This document shows, in pieces, positions 35,801 to 47,908 of a stretch of DNA of 64,000 nucleotides. The notes beneath the pieces were generated by a model. The model did not search any database. It was not told the origin of the DNA and worked only from the letters and a program-made list of their open reading frames with translations. The translations under genes and the position numbers were made by a program. The first letter of the stretch is position 1. Each line of letters begins with the position of its first letter. Origin of the DNA: Oenanthe sinensis (lineage: Eukaryota; Streptophyta; Magnoliopsida; Apiales; Apiaceae); contig JAPMAC010000221.1 of NCBI GenBank assembly GCA_028671895.1, positions 9,920,001-9,984,000 of the forward strand. The letters are read 5' to 3'.

Positions 35801-36560
35801 GTATTCATATGATCGCATACTTTTTGTTAGAATTGGAGATAATAGTAAACTACTTTATTATTATGTGTCTATATGTTGACGATCTTATATTTACGGGGAA
35901 TGATGATGTTATGTTTGAAAATTTTAAAAAATCTATGATAGATGAGAATGAAATGATTGGTTTTGGTATGTTGCATTACTTTCTAGGCATAGAGGTAGTG
36001 CAATTTTATAAGGGTATATTTATATCTCAAAAGAAGTATGTGCAAGACATTTTGGACAGATTTGAGATGAATTATTGCAATTTTGTAAGTAAAGTAACTG
36101 AATTATATTTAAATCTTAACAAAAATTGAAACGGAAAGAAGGTGGATAACACATTCTACAAGAAAATTATTGGCAGCTTGATGTGTTTAGCTACAACAAA
36201 TCTAGATATAATGTATTCTGTAAGTTTAATATGTAGGTATATGGAAAATTTGATAGAAATACATTTGTTGGCTGCCAAGGGAATCATTCATTACTTGCAA
36301 GGAACTAGCGATTTTGGGTTATTCAACTGGAAGGGTGAAAAAGGTTTATTTGGGTTTATTGACAATGATTATGCAGGATATCGGAACGTTAGAAGTACTT
36401 TTAGCTTTGTTTTTATATTGAGCACAATAGTTGTTTCATGATCTTCTGAAAAGCAACATGTTGTTACATTGTCGACAATAGAGGCTGAATTCATTGTGGG
36501 AACATCTTTGTGCTTATCAAACTATTTGGTTGAAAAGAATTCTTGAAGAGCTTTAGTTAA
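32850..36560 (+). pseudogene. Copia-type retrotransposon, decayed copy B (gag to RNase H)
   Basis: Same element as copy A and more complete. Gag (33000-33500), MITE-split GDIKIK block, pre-integrase (LPQISISSQICGECVVGKL, 34199-34255), integrase (EFIHSDSCGHITPMSNRSIR) and RT (DVKWIFKTKLKENGEVYKFK, MALCGLKQAP near 35720) are all visible. The active site reads CLYVDDLIFTGND (35860-35900), followed by LHYFLGIEV and, in RNase H, GSLMCLATTNLDIMYSVS and STIEAEF (to about 36500). Stops occur throughout and the RT has a local tandem duplication (aataaattttat.gattgaaaatggct twice, 35669-35722). Non-functional. Confidence 0.88.
33703..33860. mobile_element. MULE-like MITE in Copia copy B
   Basis: A 158-bp version of the insert in copy A, flanked by the same 9-bp duplication TAAAATAAA (33694-33702, 33861-33869), with an internal deletion relative to copy A. 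The shared site proves common descent of the two Copia copies after insertion. Confidence 0.85.
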
Positions 36561-37224
36561 AACAGATTAAAGCCACTAAATTATTCTCAAACAAAAACTC
36601 AGCTCAATCGAATTTAATCTGATTTTTATTTGAAATTCATCTGATTTCAATCTAAATTTGATACAAACCGAAATCGTCTTGATCCGAACCGATTCAAATT
36701 AAGGAAAATCAAAATTGAATCCGAACGAATGAAATCTGATCTGAACCGTATATAAATATACCAGAACCGAAAGTTAGTCCGATCTGAAACCGAACTATTT
36801 ACCTGAATTGCCAGGTCTACAAACAGCCCAATTAGATAGTGTTTACAGAACATCTATGTAAGTAACGCGACATTATACACTTCCTAATTCTATAGCGTTT
36901 ATAGAAGTGCTGTTGAAGTGCCCATAATAATTACTTCCTAAGTGCTTTTGAAACCGTTATAGAACTAATATTCTAACAGAGCGTATAGAATAATGCTATA
37001 GAAGCTTATTACACTTGCGTAATGCTTAAAAACACTATGTAAGTTCAAAAATGAAAGCTATGTAAGTTCAGTTTTATAAAACAAAAAATATAGATAGAAT
37101 TGTTTTTTATTTTCTTTTACCTTAAAATTTTAATGAGCCACTTAAATGACATTAACTAAATACATTAACTATAACAAATGTCCAAGTGCAACGAAATTGA
37201 AAAATGGGAATAGGAATTTTTTTA
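36561..37224. other. Spacer present only in the copy-B block
   Basis: At 36600-36815 many gaaccga/tcggttc-like words (aaccgaaatcg, gatccgaaccgattc, ccgaaccg) end at gccaggtcta, resembling one end of a hAT-like element with subterminal arrays; no partner end was found. The rest is AT-rich. Confidence 0.35.
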
Positions 37225-40205
37225 AAAATACTTACAATCAAAGGTACTTGTACAAAAATATTTATTTGTTATTGTAAAAATGCGACGATTAAAAGAAATT
37301 ATAAAAATATAAAATTCACAAATTTTTAGCCATATTTGCAATTCTTAAATATAATTTGCTTTAAATAATTAAAATTAAAGGTTTTATTAGTTACATATCA
37401 TGTTGTACCAAATTTAATTTAATAAACAATCAAAATAAATTTCACACAACTATACATCTTATTTCATCTATGTAAATTTATAATAAAATAAGGGAAAAAT
37501 TGAAATTAAGTCAACGAAAAAGAATATTAGAGAAAAAAATTATGGATCTCGTCTGAATCAAGTATCTCCAACAAAACTAAATCAACCTTGACATTATTTA
37601 CATAGTCTTTGTGTAAAAATTAAATGAACATATAAAAACATGAGAAGGAAGAAATAAAAAAGATAAAAAGATTAAGATAAACGAATAAAAGAGAGAATAT
37701 AAATCATATATACGTGGCAACAATGATGAGAAGAGTAGAGAAGAGGGGTAGAGAACGATTATATTTTCTATTTGATAGATCTTTAAGTTAAAACAAATAT
37801 GTATTTTGAACTCTACCATAGAGGTGTTTATCAAACAACAAAAACCGTCTGCACCGCATCAAGATTGTTATATTAAAATTTAGAATTAAATGCAAAAAAC
37901 ACAAAAGAATTCTAATTACTACTTTGAATCATGCCAATATATTTTACTTGGGTGATTTGAAAAGGAAAGTAAAAGAGAAAGGGGAAATCGAATTAAGAAT
38001 GTATACTACTTGAATTTTACAAAAGGAGTAAAGAAATCAAAAGAGATACAATAAAGAAGAAACGTGTACCTTGCTTGAATCATCGCTGTCGTGAAAGGTT
38101 ATTAGATGTATCTCGTGTACTCGTCGAGTTTTAGTTCTTATTGATTTTAAAATCCTGAATCATTGACTTAAATGAAATTCTTCAAAAATCCAATAAAAAG
38201 TTCAATTGTTTAATATTCAACAACTTACAATCCAAAAATAAAAAATACAACTCAACTATAAAAATTCAAATCTAAATATAAACCTTACAACTCCTCAAAG
38301 TCAGCAACTCGCACTCTTCCCATAAAGTAGTCCACCTAACCTGCCGGAGGAAAACAAAGAAACATAGATCGGTAGTGAGCCAAACACTCATATACGGATA
38401 TAAAACAATGTACAAGGTGAACAAAGATGATGACAATATATAATTCAGATTGAATATCAAAATGATTACAGATGATAAAGAAAATTGAATGGGACAAAGT
38501 ACCAAAAATACTTAACTCAAAATACAAACATACGTACTTAAAATCAAAGAAAACTTACTCACCCATACTCTTGCCACTTACTGATAATAATATCAAATAG
38601 ATCAAAATTGAACTTACTTACAGATATGAGAGACAATCTTACACTTACATGATGTCCTACATTTCGGTTCTCCAGAATATGTAGTCATCAAAACTTACAG
38701 GGGTTTGTATAGAAAAAATCAAATGCTACCCAAAATTTTACAGGGACTTGCACGACACAAAGCACAATGCTACCCAAATGGCCAAACATACGTACACAAT
38801 AGTCATGACTCAATGTATCTCATACAATTTAAATACACCGTATAGGTGGTGCCATAGCATGAGATTATCCACTCATGACGAAGGTCTTACGAAATCTCCC
38901 AAATCATACATATATCACAAATAAACTGAAATTATCTTGCTCAAAATATCATACACACCAAATATCACAGACTATTACAAATAAAATCAGACCTGACTGG
39001 TCCGGAAAATTGACAATTTACTATATAAAGTTGAACTCAAATGAAAAAGTGCAGAACACGAAAATCGTAGAAAATTTCGAGGTCTTTCCAGAATGGTAAG
39101 CCTCATTCAAAATGGAGAAGTAACGATTCAAAAACAATTAAAAGGTTGACTGCCATAACATAATCAAGCTTTGATCACAGTAGTGTTTCAATATTTACGA
39201 CAATGAAATCACAGAATTTGACAGCGGAATGTAAACAAAGAACGAAGAGATCGAAAAGACCTTTCCAGAATTACATTATACATAATTATTGAACAAATAT
39301 TCAATTTACTATGAATTTTCGAAGTTACAAGATAACAACTCAAAATTTCTATCAGATTGCACAAAAGGCAGATTTCAACATGTTTGTAGGAAGAATTTCA
39401 GAAAACACAAAGAACGAAAGTTAGATAATTGAATTAGCTTTCTAGGCACAATAAGATCGTAACAATACGATAAATAATGAAGGAGATACGAATTTAACAA
39501 GAATCAGAATGGAGATAAACTTATACATATGAATATACCGTATACATACAATTTCGAAGTAACAATACGAATTTTGAGTAATGATGTGAAGATAAAGAGT
39601 TCTGAAAAGATATCCATACCTTAAAAGTCAAAAATTATGAATTGCTCCCAATTAAAAGAACCCCAATTTAAACACCATAATCTAACTTCTTAAGCTTTTT
39701 CTATAGCTCTTCTTTATCTCTTTCTTCCTCTTATTCTCTTTTTTCTCTCTCTTCTCCATGACTGTTCCTAGTATTCTTAGGTATCTTTTTTTTTTCTAAA
39801 CCCTAACTCATTTTCTTTTTTTTAATCCTTTTTTCCTTCTTTTTCTTTTCTCTTTTTTTCCTCTACTCTTCTCTTAACCAATAAACTCTAAAATAATATC
39901 CTAATTATTAAAACATATATTTGCATATAAAATAATAACAACTCACTAATATTATTCCTAATATTAAATAATATATCTAAATGAATAAAAATACGGGATG
40001 CTACATTGATCATCTTTCTTTTCGATCTTCTCCACCAACAAAGTTAATTTTTAATCAACTGATTGATGAACTTATATAAAATCATATCTTCAATATTAAT
40101 GTATAATTATTTCACAAGTATTTATATATTTGTTTTCTGACGAAAAAAGCTTTATTATAAATGAATTGTATCGAGTTACAAAGTTTCTTTCATTCAAAAA
40201 ATATT
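37225..40205. repeat. Second copy of the 30641-31730 block, split by a solo-LTR-like insertion
   Basis: Bases 37225-38145 match 30605-31530 and 40006-40205 match 31525-31730. Between them lies the 38146-40005 insertion. The exon-like minus-strand segment near 38055-38120 has lost three bases and gained substitutions compared with copy A. Confidence 0.7.
38146..40005 (-). mobile_element. Solo LTR-like insertion (Ty3/gypsy style), minus orientation
   Basis: A 1,860-bp segment interrupts a sequence that is continuous in copy A and is flanked by the 5-bp duplication TTGAT (38141-38145, 40006-40010). On the minus strand it begins TGTAGCATCCCGTATTTT, a start often seen in plant Ty3/gypsy LTRs. Its other end (GGATTTTAAA) is not a perfect CA. 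A pyrimidine-rich tract lies at 39690-39870. No pol reading frame is present, hence solo LTR. Confidence 0.7.
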
Positions 40206-41109
40206 ATCATCTAACCCAAGGGTACACACATATATTTCTCAAAATTTAGACAATAAAATTTCAATGTCTAAAAATAAAACACCTATATGATAAACTATAT
40301 ATCAAAACAAATCTGAAATTTATGATTATATTAATATCAAATCAAAGATTTAACTAGTATACCAAAATTGTGCATATAACCATACTCCTCTAAAAAATAC
40401 TCTTGCCTAGATAATTGATAACGATTTTCCCGTATAATTGATAGCCTCTAATCACAAAACGATAACATATAAAAATAAGTCTAAGAAAATAAATTATAAA
40501 ACTTTAAAATAATATCATATAAAATAATAAAGTACATATCTAACCAAAGGGGATGCCTTTGTTAAACACCTAATTAAACAACACTATATAACATATTTGT
40601 ATTATGTTTTATATATTATATTTAAATAGATTTAAAAAAAGGTTTATATTAATTATGTATTCAATGGTAAAAAAAACATAATTAATAATCTGAATATTGT
40701 ATATGTGTGTGTGTGTTTTAAAACTTTGGTTTTGAACATAATTACAAATTAATAAAATTTAAACCATATCTCATTAACAACCAATGAGTTTATTTTATTG
40801 AATAAAATCTATAGGTATATGTAAATTACACTAATAAACATTAAAAATATGATATTTAATAAATAAATTAAAGCACAACTTAAATTTAGCTATAATTCTT
40901 AAATAAAATTGAAATATAGTTTTTGAAATGATCGTCGTATTAACCTGTAAAATCTATTGATTATGTGAGACTCCATATATGATATATACTAGCCAGTAGC
41001 CAAAATACATGATACTATATTACCTCTCAAATGCACAAAACAATTTATCACTGGTGACCCCACCCAACCCAACCCAATCCAACCCAATCCAAATGAATGG
41101 TATCTACTA

Positions 41110-41549
41110 GGGGTCGTTTGGTTATGTATCAGGAGTTTTGTTCATTCTAAACTTATGCTTGGTATTTGGTTTAAAATTTTAAATTTTAAAACTCATACAT
41201 CAAACCCTTAAAATATGAGTTTTTGATACCTTAGAGGGAGGTTGGTATGAGCCATGGGTATGGGGAATCAAATGAAAATTTATTATTTTTATCTTTATTT
41301 ATAAAATTACATGTTAATTCTTGAAATAAAAAATTTTAATGATATTTTTTAATGTTTAAAAAATAATAATGATTTATTTTTCATATTAACTGCTTATATT
41401 TTTTTACTCATTAAAAGATATATTAAATTAATAAATTCATTCCACCATTCAATCAAACGCATAATATCATAAATGATATTTCATACCCATATCACCTTAA
41501 TCTGATTCCTGGTTTCAACCCGATACCACCCCGTGAACTAAACGGCCCC
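41110..41549. mobile_element. Candidate PIF/Harbinger-like MITE
   Basis: Inverted termini GGGGTCGTTTGGTT and the complement of GGGGCCGTTTAGTT bound 440 bp; 3-bp flanks are CTA and TTA. Termini of GGGCCGTTTGG type are common in plant Tourist/Harbinger-like MITEs. Confidence 0.55.
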
Positions 41550-42578
41550 TTAATAATATGAAAATTGCTACTTAAATATCAATATTCATAATAAATTATG
41601 AACACAAAAATAAAGTGAATTTTTTAAAATTAAAAAAACACAATATAAATAATACCAAATAAAATCAAATAGTAAATTTTGAACAAAATACTAATTTAAA
41701 TATGGTAGGTATTTGACAGACTACTAATAAATAACCTAACACTTAAAATGTCTAACTGTAGTCTTATATTTTTGTACATGACATTATACAATTACATAGT
41801 AAATTTTGACATTATACAATTAAGCATATATGACTAGTTAAATAATTTTAACCAGCAAACAAGTAAACATACAAAAATGCTAATATTTAAGAACATACAT
41901 ACATGCACAATACTTATAAAAACAATGTGATTAAAAATATGGTTCCTGATTGGCAAACACCATAACAACCTTAATTTCCTCAAAACTCTAACTTCTAAAA
42001 ATTTATAACCACAAGATAAGGAACTATGACTCGAATGAATCATCGAAAAAATGTGTAACTACACATGTTCATATTTGCATTACTAATAAATACTTTTGAT
42101 TGTATGTTGACAAACTCAATAATTTAAGCATTTTAAATCATAGTTTTCTTGCTCGAATATTTAAAGCAATTTTATTTTCAATATCATATTTATTTTAATA
42201 CAATACGATACAAGTATTCGAATAACACTTAGTCAAATAAGTAAAAAAGGTCAATAATCAAATATATGAACTGGTCATTAACTTACACAATTATATTGAT
42301 TTATTTATGAACTTAGAATGATATTACCTCTTTTGTGGAGTTCATACACACAAAGCAAGAAACATATTGACATTGTGTGAAATCACTTAGTTAGAGATTC
42401 AATTGTGTTGGATAGAGATAACAAGCCTAGTTAATATCTTATTTCTACTTAGCTAATTCTAGCTAAGTTGTAATTTCTTTATATAGTAAAGTCTGGAAAA
42501 CTGAAGTCATGACTGTAAATTACTTATAATATATACTTAGCACTTCGTCATTTTTCTCTGTAAACTTATTTGTAGTTA

Positions 42579-42946
42579 TGTTGGGTAGTGTCAACCCAAG
42601 TCCCACGTCGAGTAAACAAGATAAAATACTCTTGTATATCTATTAGTATTAGGGCTTTTGGGATATTCTCAAATACAAATTTGTGCAGCCCCTTGGATAT
42701 CCGTGGAGTTTGGAGCCGCGATAAAGTGGTCACGAAATTTGTGGTTTTTGATTTAAGAAGAGAATTGTTTGGGTGGTGTCAACCCAAATCCCACATCGAC
42801 TAAACAAGAGAAAATACTCTTGTATTAAGTTAACTTCATCAGTATTGGGCATGTTGGGATATGCTCAAATACAAATTTGTGCGAGTTCGTCTCAAAACGG
42901 ATAATATCATATTATTATGGAGTTATGACTTTCTTGCGTCCCAACA
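42579..42946. mobile_element. Short LTR/TRIM-like element with tandem 190-bp repeat
   Basis: Ends are TGTTGGG and CCCAACA. Two internal units repeat: gtgtcaacccaagtcccacg (42588) with gtgtcaacccaaatcccaca (42777), and atattctcaaatacaaattt with atatgctcaaatacaaattt about 195 bp later. The 5-bp flanks do not match, so the assignment is tentative. Confidence 0.45.
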
Positions 42947-43499
42947 ACATAGGTGAAATTAATAATCCTTTTGGTATAAGTACTTCCAGAAAATTTTCAT
43001 GTAGGAGGTGAAATAAGTCCCAATTGTCGAGAAGTATTAATTCATTTATGTAGCAAAGTGAAATTATCGACATATTGATTTCGTGTTACAACCTCAAACT
43101 AATCGATAATTGTATGTATGTATCGAGAAGTTAGTTGTCGAGAAGTCCATTTAATACAAATAATTTAAGTGGGATTTAAATATTATCGTAATGGGAACTC
43201 TAAATTGAAGTTCTAATGCACTCAATGAGAGAAATTATTGTAATTTTTAATTTCAAGTCGTCACATCTTCAAAAATGAATGTAATAAGATCATTTGAAAT
43301 ATTAATATTTAGATAACAAACAAATGAATCCACGTTAATGGTAATGGTTACCTTGGTTCGAATTCTAATTATCAAAAATTACATTCTGTTTTTTTTGCTA
43401 AATTTACATTCTGTTATTAGACTTGAATAATGCTGAATTGTGTTCGATTCAACCTTATTATCGGAGTACTGAAAAATGATTTGCAAATACTACATTACA

Positions 43500-44220
43500 T
43501 CAAATAGAAGAAAGATATTCAATCCATCTCCAAGACCCACACCAATCAAACAATTCAGAAGGACGGGGGACTCTGAAAAATCTCAAATTAAAAGCATATA
43601 GACTGAAACACACAGCTAATATCAAGATTAAATCTTTAATGTTTGCCTTGGCTCCAACTCTTGAAAATTGTTCACAATTGTTCACATATACTCGAATCAT
43701 TCTAATGCAGATTTAAAAGCATCCCGTTTATCATTAAAATTTAGGGAGAGTTATTTTGCAGCATGATTAACTCGACACATATTGTTGGTTGATACATATT
43801 ATACACCAGCGGGAGATTCAAATGGTATAAAAAAGGTTCATTTTATAAAATTAGGGGAAAACTATTCAGAGTTTATTAACAACATATTCGTCATATTGGT
43901 GGATCAAATAATAATCAATTCTGATAAAAACTAGTATTAGAAACAAATTACATTGATTTATATGAGACAGTGAACCCTGAGTTCTATTACATTGATCCCA
44001 ATTCCAATGCTTCATATAAAACCCATCAGCTCCAAGCAGAAATTGATCAAAATATTATTGGGAAAAAAACGAAAAAGAAGCCCCATTATAGTTATGACGA
44101 CTTGAAATCAAACTCCCACTAGAAACTTTTTGAGATCGTGATGCACAAAAACAGGAAGAGCGATGTTGGAGAGTGATGATAATGTTTCTTCAAATTGGGA
44201 TTGTATGCTGTGTAATCATG
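43500..44220. other. 3' flank of the MTP gene, no other gene seen
   Basis: It contains an unrecognised short minus-strand frame (43500-43700, 66 residues) that I do not call. The 200 bp before 44221 probably hold the MTP 3' UTR. Confidence 0.4.
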
Positions 44221-47200
44221 TTAAGGCTCAGTGTTGGGCAGCCTGCTGAGAACAGAGTGCTCTGGTTTGTGTTCGCATTCGAAATCAAGGTGAACAAAGG
44301 CACGTTCAACTTCGGGTAGTTTCTCGATCTTTATTTGTAGACTCTCTCCTATAAAATGAGCTTCTTTCAATGGCAGATCTTCTGGAAGCTCAATGTCAAC
44401 CTATTATGAGGGGGTAGGGACAAAAAATTACCCAAATAAAAAAATGGAACTGGGTGGGAAATATTCTAAGAACACAAGGAAATAAAACCCAGCTGTTCTT
44501 TAGACTTCTAGTAGACATCTATGTTAAATTCCCTTTCATATAGTTATGAGTTATGACTAACCTCTACAAAATATAGAACTCCAAAAGTGTATGCACGAAC
44601 TGTGTCAATGCGCTTGACTTGTGGGTGTCTTATGACAAGATACGTTAGTTTCTGCAAAACTTCTGGAGGTGCTGATTGTCCCACTAATGATGCTACATCA
44701 AGAAACATCACCATAAATACAATTGAAAAAAATAGATATAAGATCAAGATATAACCAGCTATATTTCACCAAATAGATTTTCTAGTAAAGCATTAATCAT
44801 TTCTGATTTCTATACAAGGCTAAAGAATCTACCTGCATTTTCCAGAACAGTTCCTGACCAGTTTGTGATTGTGTATATCGCGAGGATAATAGCACCAATT
44901 GGGTCGATCCACCAGTAAAACTTGTCACCAATAACAGCTGCAACTAATCCTACTACGTTTGTTATCACATCGAAGTAGTGATCCTGCATAATTCAAGTAG
45001 GGAAATTACGCAAGTAGTTTAATTGGGGAGGTTTGAGGTTAACAGTGTAACATACCTTTGCATAGGCACGTACTATGTCGTTTCCTGAGCTTTTGCAGTA
45101 AAGCCACAGGGCAAGTTTTACGACAGTTGCACTTAGCATTATTGTGTACAACCATAGCAATTGATTTGAGTTCATTCTCTGAGGAGGATCATCTTTTATC
45201 AGTTCTTGTATGGCTTGAATCAAAACCTGAAAACCTGGAAAAGAAATATACAATAAGACAAATTCCCTGCAAAGCAATATATTCAAACTGTAAAAATGGC
45301 TTTCCGACCGGATAGCTATTAGCTTCTCCAGGCATACAAAACACTGTTGGAATCCAAAACATTCTGTTCACACAACTAGGTCCAAAATAGATGAGTATCG
45401 GTAAAAGCAGAATCTTAGAAGTAAGCTAAGGAAAAGGAGATGCACGACCACAAACAAAATGCGGAAAATGTATAGAAATGGGGAGAGAGAGACACCAAAC
45501 TTCATGTGATGCTTTTTATCTTGAAAGAAGAATGAAAATATCATGTCATATCACAAGTCAATGAGAGCAGTCCAAGCCTGTCAATTACTTTGACATCCAA
45601 GAAGTTTGATTATTTCTACAGAAGCATACTGGAAAACAAAAGAACTACTAAATTGACTTTTATGTTACTTAAAAGGATCGTGTACATTACAGAGTCATAA
45701 ATTATGCTAATAACATATTACAATTTCACCATTAAACTTCAACGCCCCATCCGTTCAGTTTTATGTTACCTTACATTGGAGCAAGTACTATAGCAAAAAT
45801 GAAAGTCAATCAAATGCATCCTGAGAAGCTATTACAGGACAACAATTTAATAACACTTGCAACCAAGTATAAAGTAAATGCTCTGAACTTCATAGTGTAA
45901 CATGGTCATAAAGCAAAGTAACATACCAAGTGTCGCCATGATTGCAGCAAAGATAATTATTCCTACTGGCTGCACTCTCAGTTTCCCAATAGGATATCGA
46001 TATATGTTTATGTTTTTCATTGACAGATGGGTGAACCATAGTATGCCACCAGCCATTACATCAAGTAAAGAATCCAGGGTTGACGCTGCAATAGCTATGG
46101 ATCCACTCTTGACTGTTGCATATATCTGAAAAATGCAATAAGATACGAATATTGTGATGACGATTAATTATTCGACCTAACATCATGGCAAGCAAGTAAA
46201 CGATGTTTCTCAATATACAAGTTAAAACTCCAGATGTTATCAATTATCATAGCATAACTACTTCGTGTACTGACAAGATAGATGATAACAATTTAAACTT
46301 ATACATGATGACAAAGGATTAATCATTCATTAACAAAGTGAAACATCTAGTCACCTTAAGTGCCAGTAGCAAAATGTTTGCATAGTTAGAAATTCTCATT
46401 GCCCATTCTTGTTGGCGTTGTTCATCTAGATCTTCCTCTTCAATTTCTTCAGACTCGACCATCAAATCCACTTTCTCAAATGATTCTAAGGTCGCAAATT
46501 GCCTTTCATAGTAATCCTTTTCACCTTCAAATTACAAACACTCCTACATTTATTACGACTCTTCTCAGAAGTATGCATATTTGTGCTTTTATTGTCAAAT
46601 AAAAGTATTTACTTTTATAGGATTATAGTTAAAAATTCAGGTATAATAATTTCTCTGTCTTGAACTCTTGTCTTTGGATGACTTGTATAAGTTGTCGAGA
46701 ATTTATAATTCAATCCTCCATTTCTAAAACAGAATAATCAAGTTCAAAAACTTTTTCGTATGCAAACAAACTTCACAAAATGTAGCTAACAATATTAAAA
46801 TTGCGTAAAAAAAACAGTCCTTCCTCATAATATTCAAAATTAATAAGATGAACATCTTTATAAAATCAGTCTAATTAGCGTAATTACACGGGAGTAACGA
46901 TACTTATGATCCACTTAAGTTTAGTGGAGCACTTTTATGTTTTTTTAAAAATTGAGCAAACTACTGAGAACATGCATTTTACATATGACAGAGAGAGAGG
47001 GGGGGAGAGAGAGAGAGACAGAGAGAGACAGAGAGGGAGGGAGAGGGAGAGAGAGGGAGGGAGAGAGGGAGAGAGGGAGAGAGGGGGGAGAGTGAGACTC
47101 GGAGAGAGAGAGGGGGAGGGAGAGAGATAGAGAGAAAGAGAGAGGGAGAGAGGGAGAGAGAGATAGAGAGAAAGAGAGAGGGAGGGAGAGAAAGACCTTG

Positions 47201-47446
47201 AGTTAAGGAAGTAGTAGAGGAGAGGTGAAAGAGAGGAGGAGAAGACTCGAGATCAACACCAGACCTTACTTTATCAGGAAGTCTACAAACGAACTCATTT
47301 CTCAACGAGTTCACCGAGTTCCGGCGACTCAGTCTCCCTCTCCCGCTCCCGCTCCCGCTCCCGCTCCAGCTGAACCTCCGTTCTCCGCCCTTGGCCGGTG
47401 ATAACAAGGGCGATTTTATGTCACCGGACTCCCTGTCCATACTCAT
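44221..47446 (-). CDS. MTP: Metal tolerance protein, Mn-type cation diffusion facilitator (MTP8-11 group)
   Basis: CDF transporter moving Mn2+ (with H+ exchange) into vacuole, Golgi or prevacuolar compartments in known relatives. Seven exons, all GT..AG and phase-consistent: 47446-47197, 46524-46355, 46125-45927, 45234-45056, 44983-44833, 44692-44562 and 44400-44221, giving 419 residues. The N terminus is cytosolic and Ser/Gly-rich with RRNSVNSLRNEFVCRLPDKV. The two Mn-CDF metal motifs are present: D158-S-L-L-D162 in TM2 and D267-H-Y-F-D271 in TM5. MAGGILWFTHLSMKNINIY, YPIGKLRVQPVG, NWSGTVLENA and SAPPEVLQKLTYLVIRHP follow family order, and the C-terminal cytosolic domain ends PEVERAFVHLDFECEHKPEH. 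It looks closest to MTP9/MTP10-type proteins. Intron 1 begins with a long CT (GA) tract. A decayed duplicate lies at 23960-25690. Confidence 0.95.
46989..47190. repeat. (GA)n tract at the start of MTP intron 1
   Basis: About 200 bp of gagagaggga-type purine repeat on the plus strand begins within 10 bp of the exon 1 donor site (47197/47196). On the coding strand it makes intron 1 open with a long CT-rich run. Confidence 0.9.
47336..47367. repeat. Hexanucleotide microsatellite coding for Gly-Ser repeats in MTP exon 1
   Basis: Four to five CTCCCG units on the plus strand encode the SGSGSGSGRGR stretch near residues 27-37 of the MTP N terminus. Confidence 0.8.
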
Positions 47447-47868
47447 ATTACTAATATTATATTCACCACAAATATATCTCTACTACGGACTTCTCTTTTT
47501 TTGGTCAGCTCTCATTTGTCAAATTATTTTGGCCACCTCCTATATATAACTGCCAATTCTAGTTTATTTTCTTTTATTTATGAATCGTATATACTCAAGT
47601 GGGTGATTTGATTAATAATTAAAACTTACGGATATTTTTAAAAAAAGTCGTCTTCTTAAGTTAATTTTTCATTACAAAACTTTCTTGGCAACCACTCCTA
47701 ATATTCTTATTTTTCATATTTAAGTTTGTTCACGGTATTTTATTCTTATTTTTCCTTCTAATTATTTTCATAAAAATAAAGTCTAGAATTATGATATCAT
47801 TTATTTATGATATTTGAAAATGGATTCACTACAAAGATGATTTTTAATGTTAAATATACACATACAAA

Positions 47869-47908
<40 letters not shown>

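Larger units (their letters stand above)
40206..43499. other. Intergenic AT-rich region with MITE and LTR-like remnants
   Basis: No gene seen. It contains a short CCCAACCCAA/CCCAATCC tract at 41049-41090, a Harbinger-like MITE at 41110-41549 and a short element with tandem internal repeats at 42579-42946. The frames here are short and unrecognised. Confidence 0.4.

Noticed and set aside
43500..43700. Minus-strand 66-residue frame
   Set aside because: No similarity recognised, no splice partners and no conserved context; insufficient support.
46906..47130. Arg/Glu/Gly-rich frame
   Set aside because: Translation of the (GA)n tract in MTP intron 1; the opposite frame merely continues MTP exon 1 past its donor.
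46989..47190. Possible CRISPR-like or regular repeat array
   Set aside because: Simple purine microsatellite with no spacers, in a plant nuclear genome.
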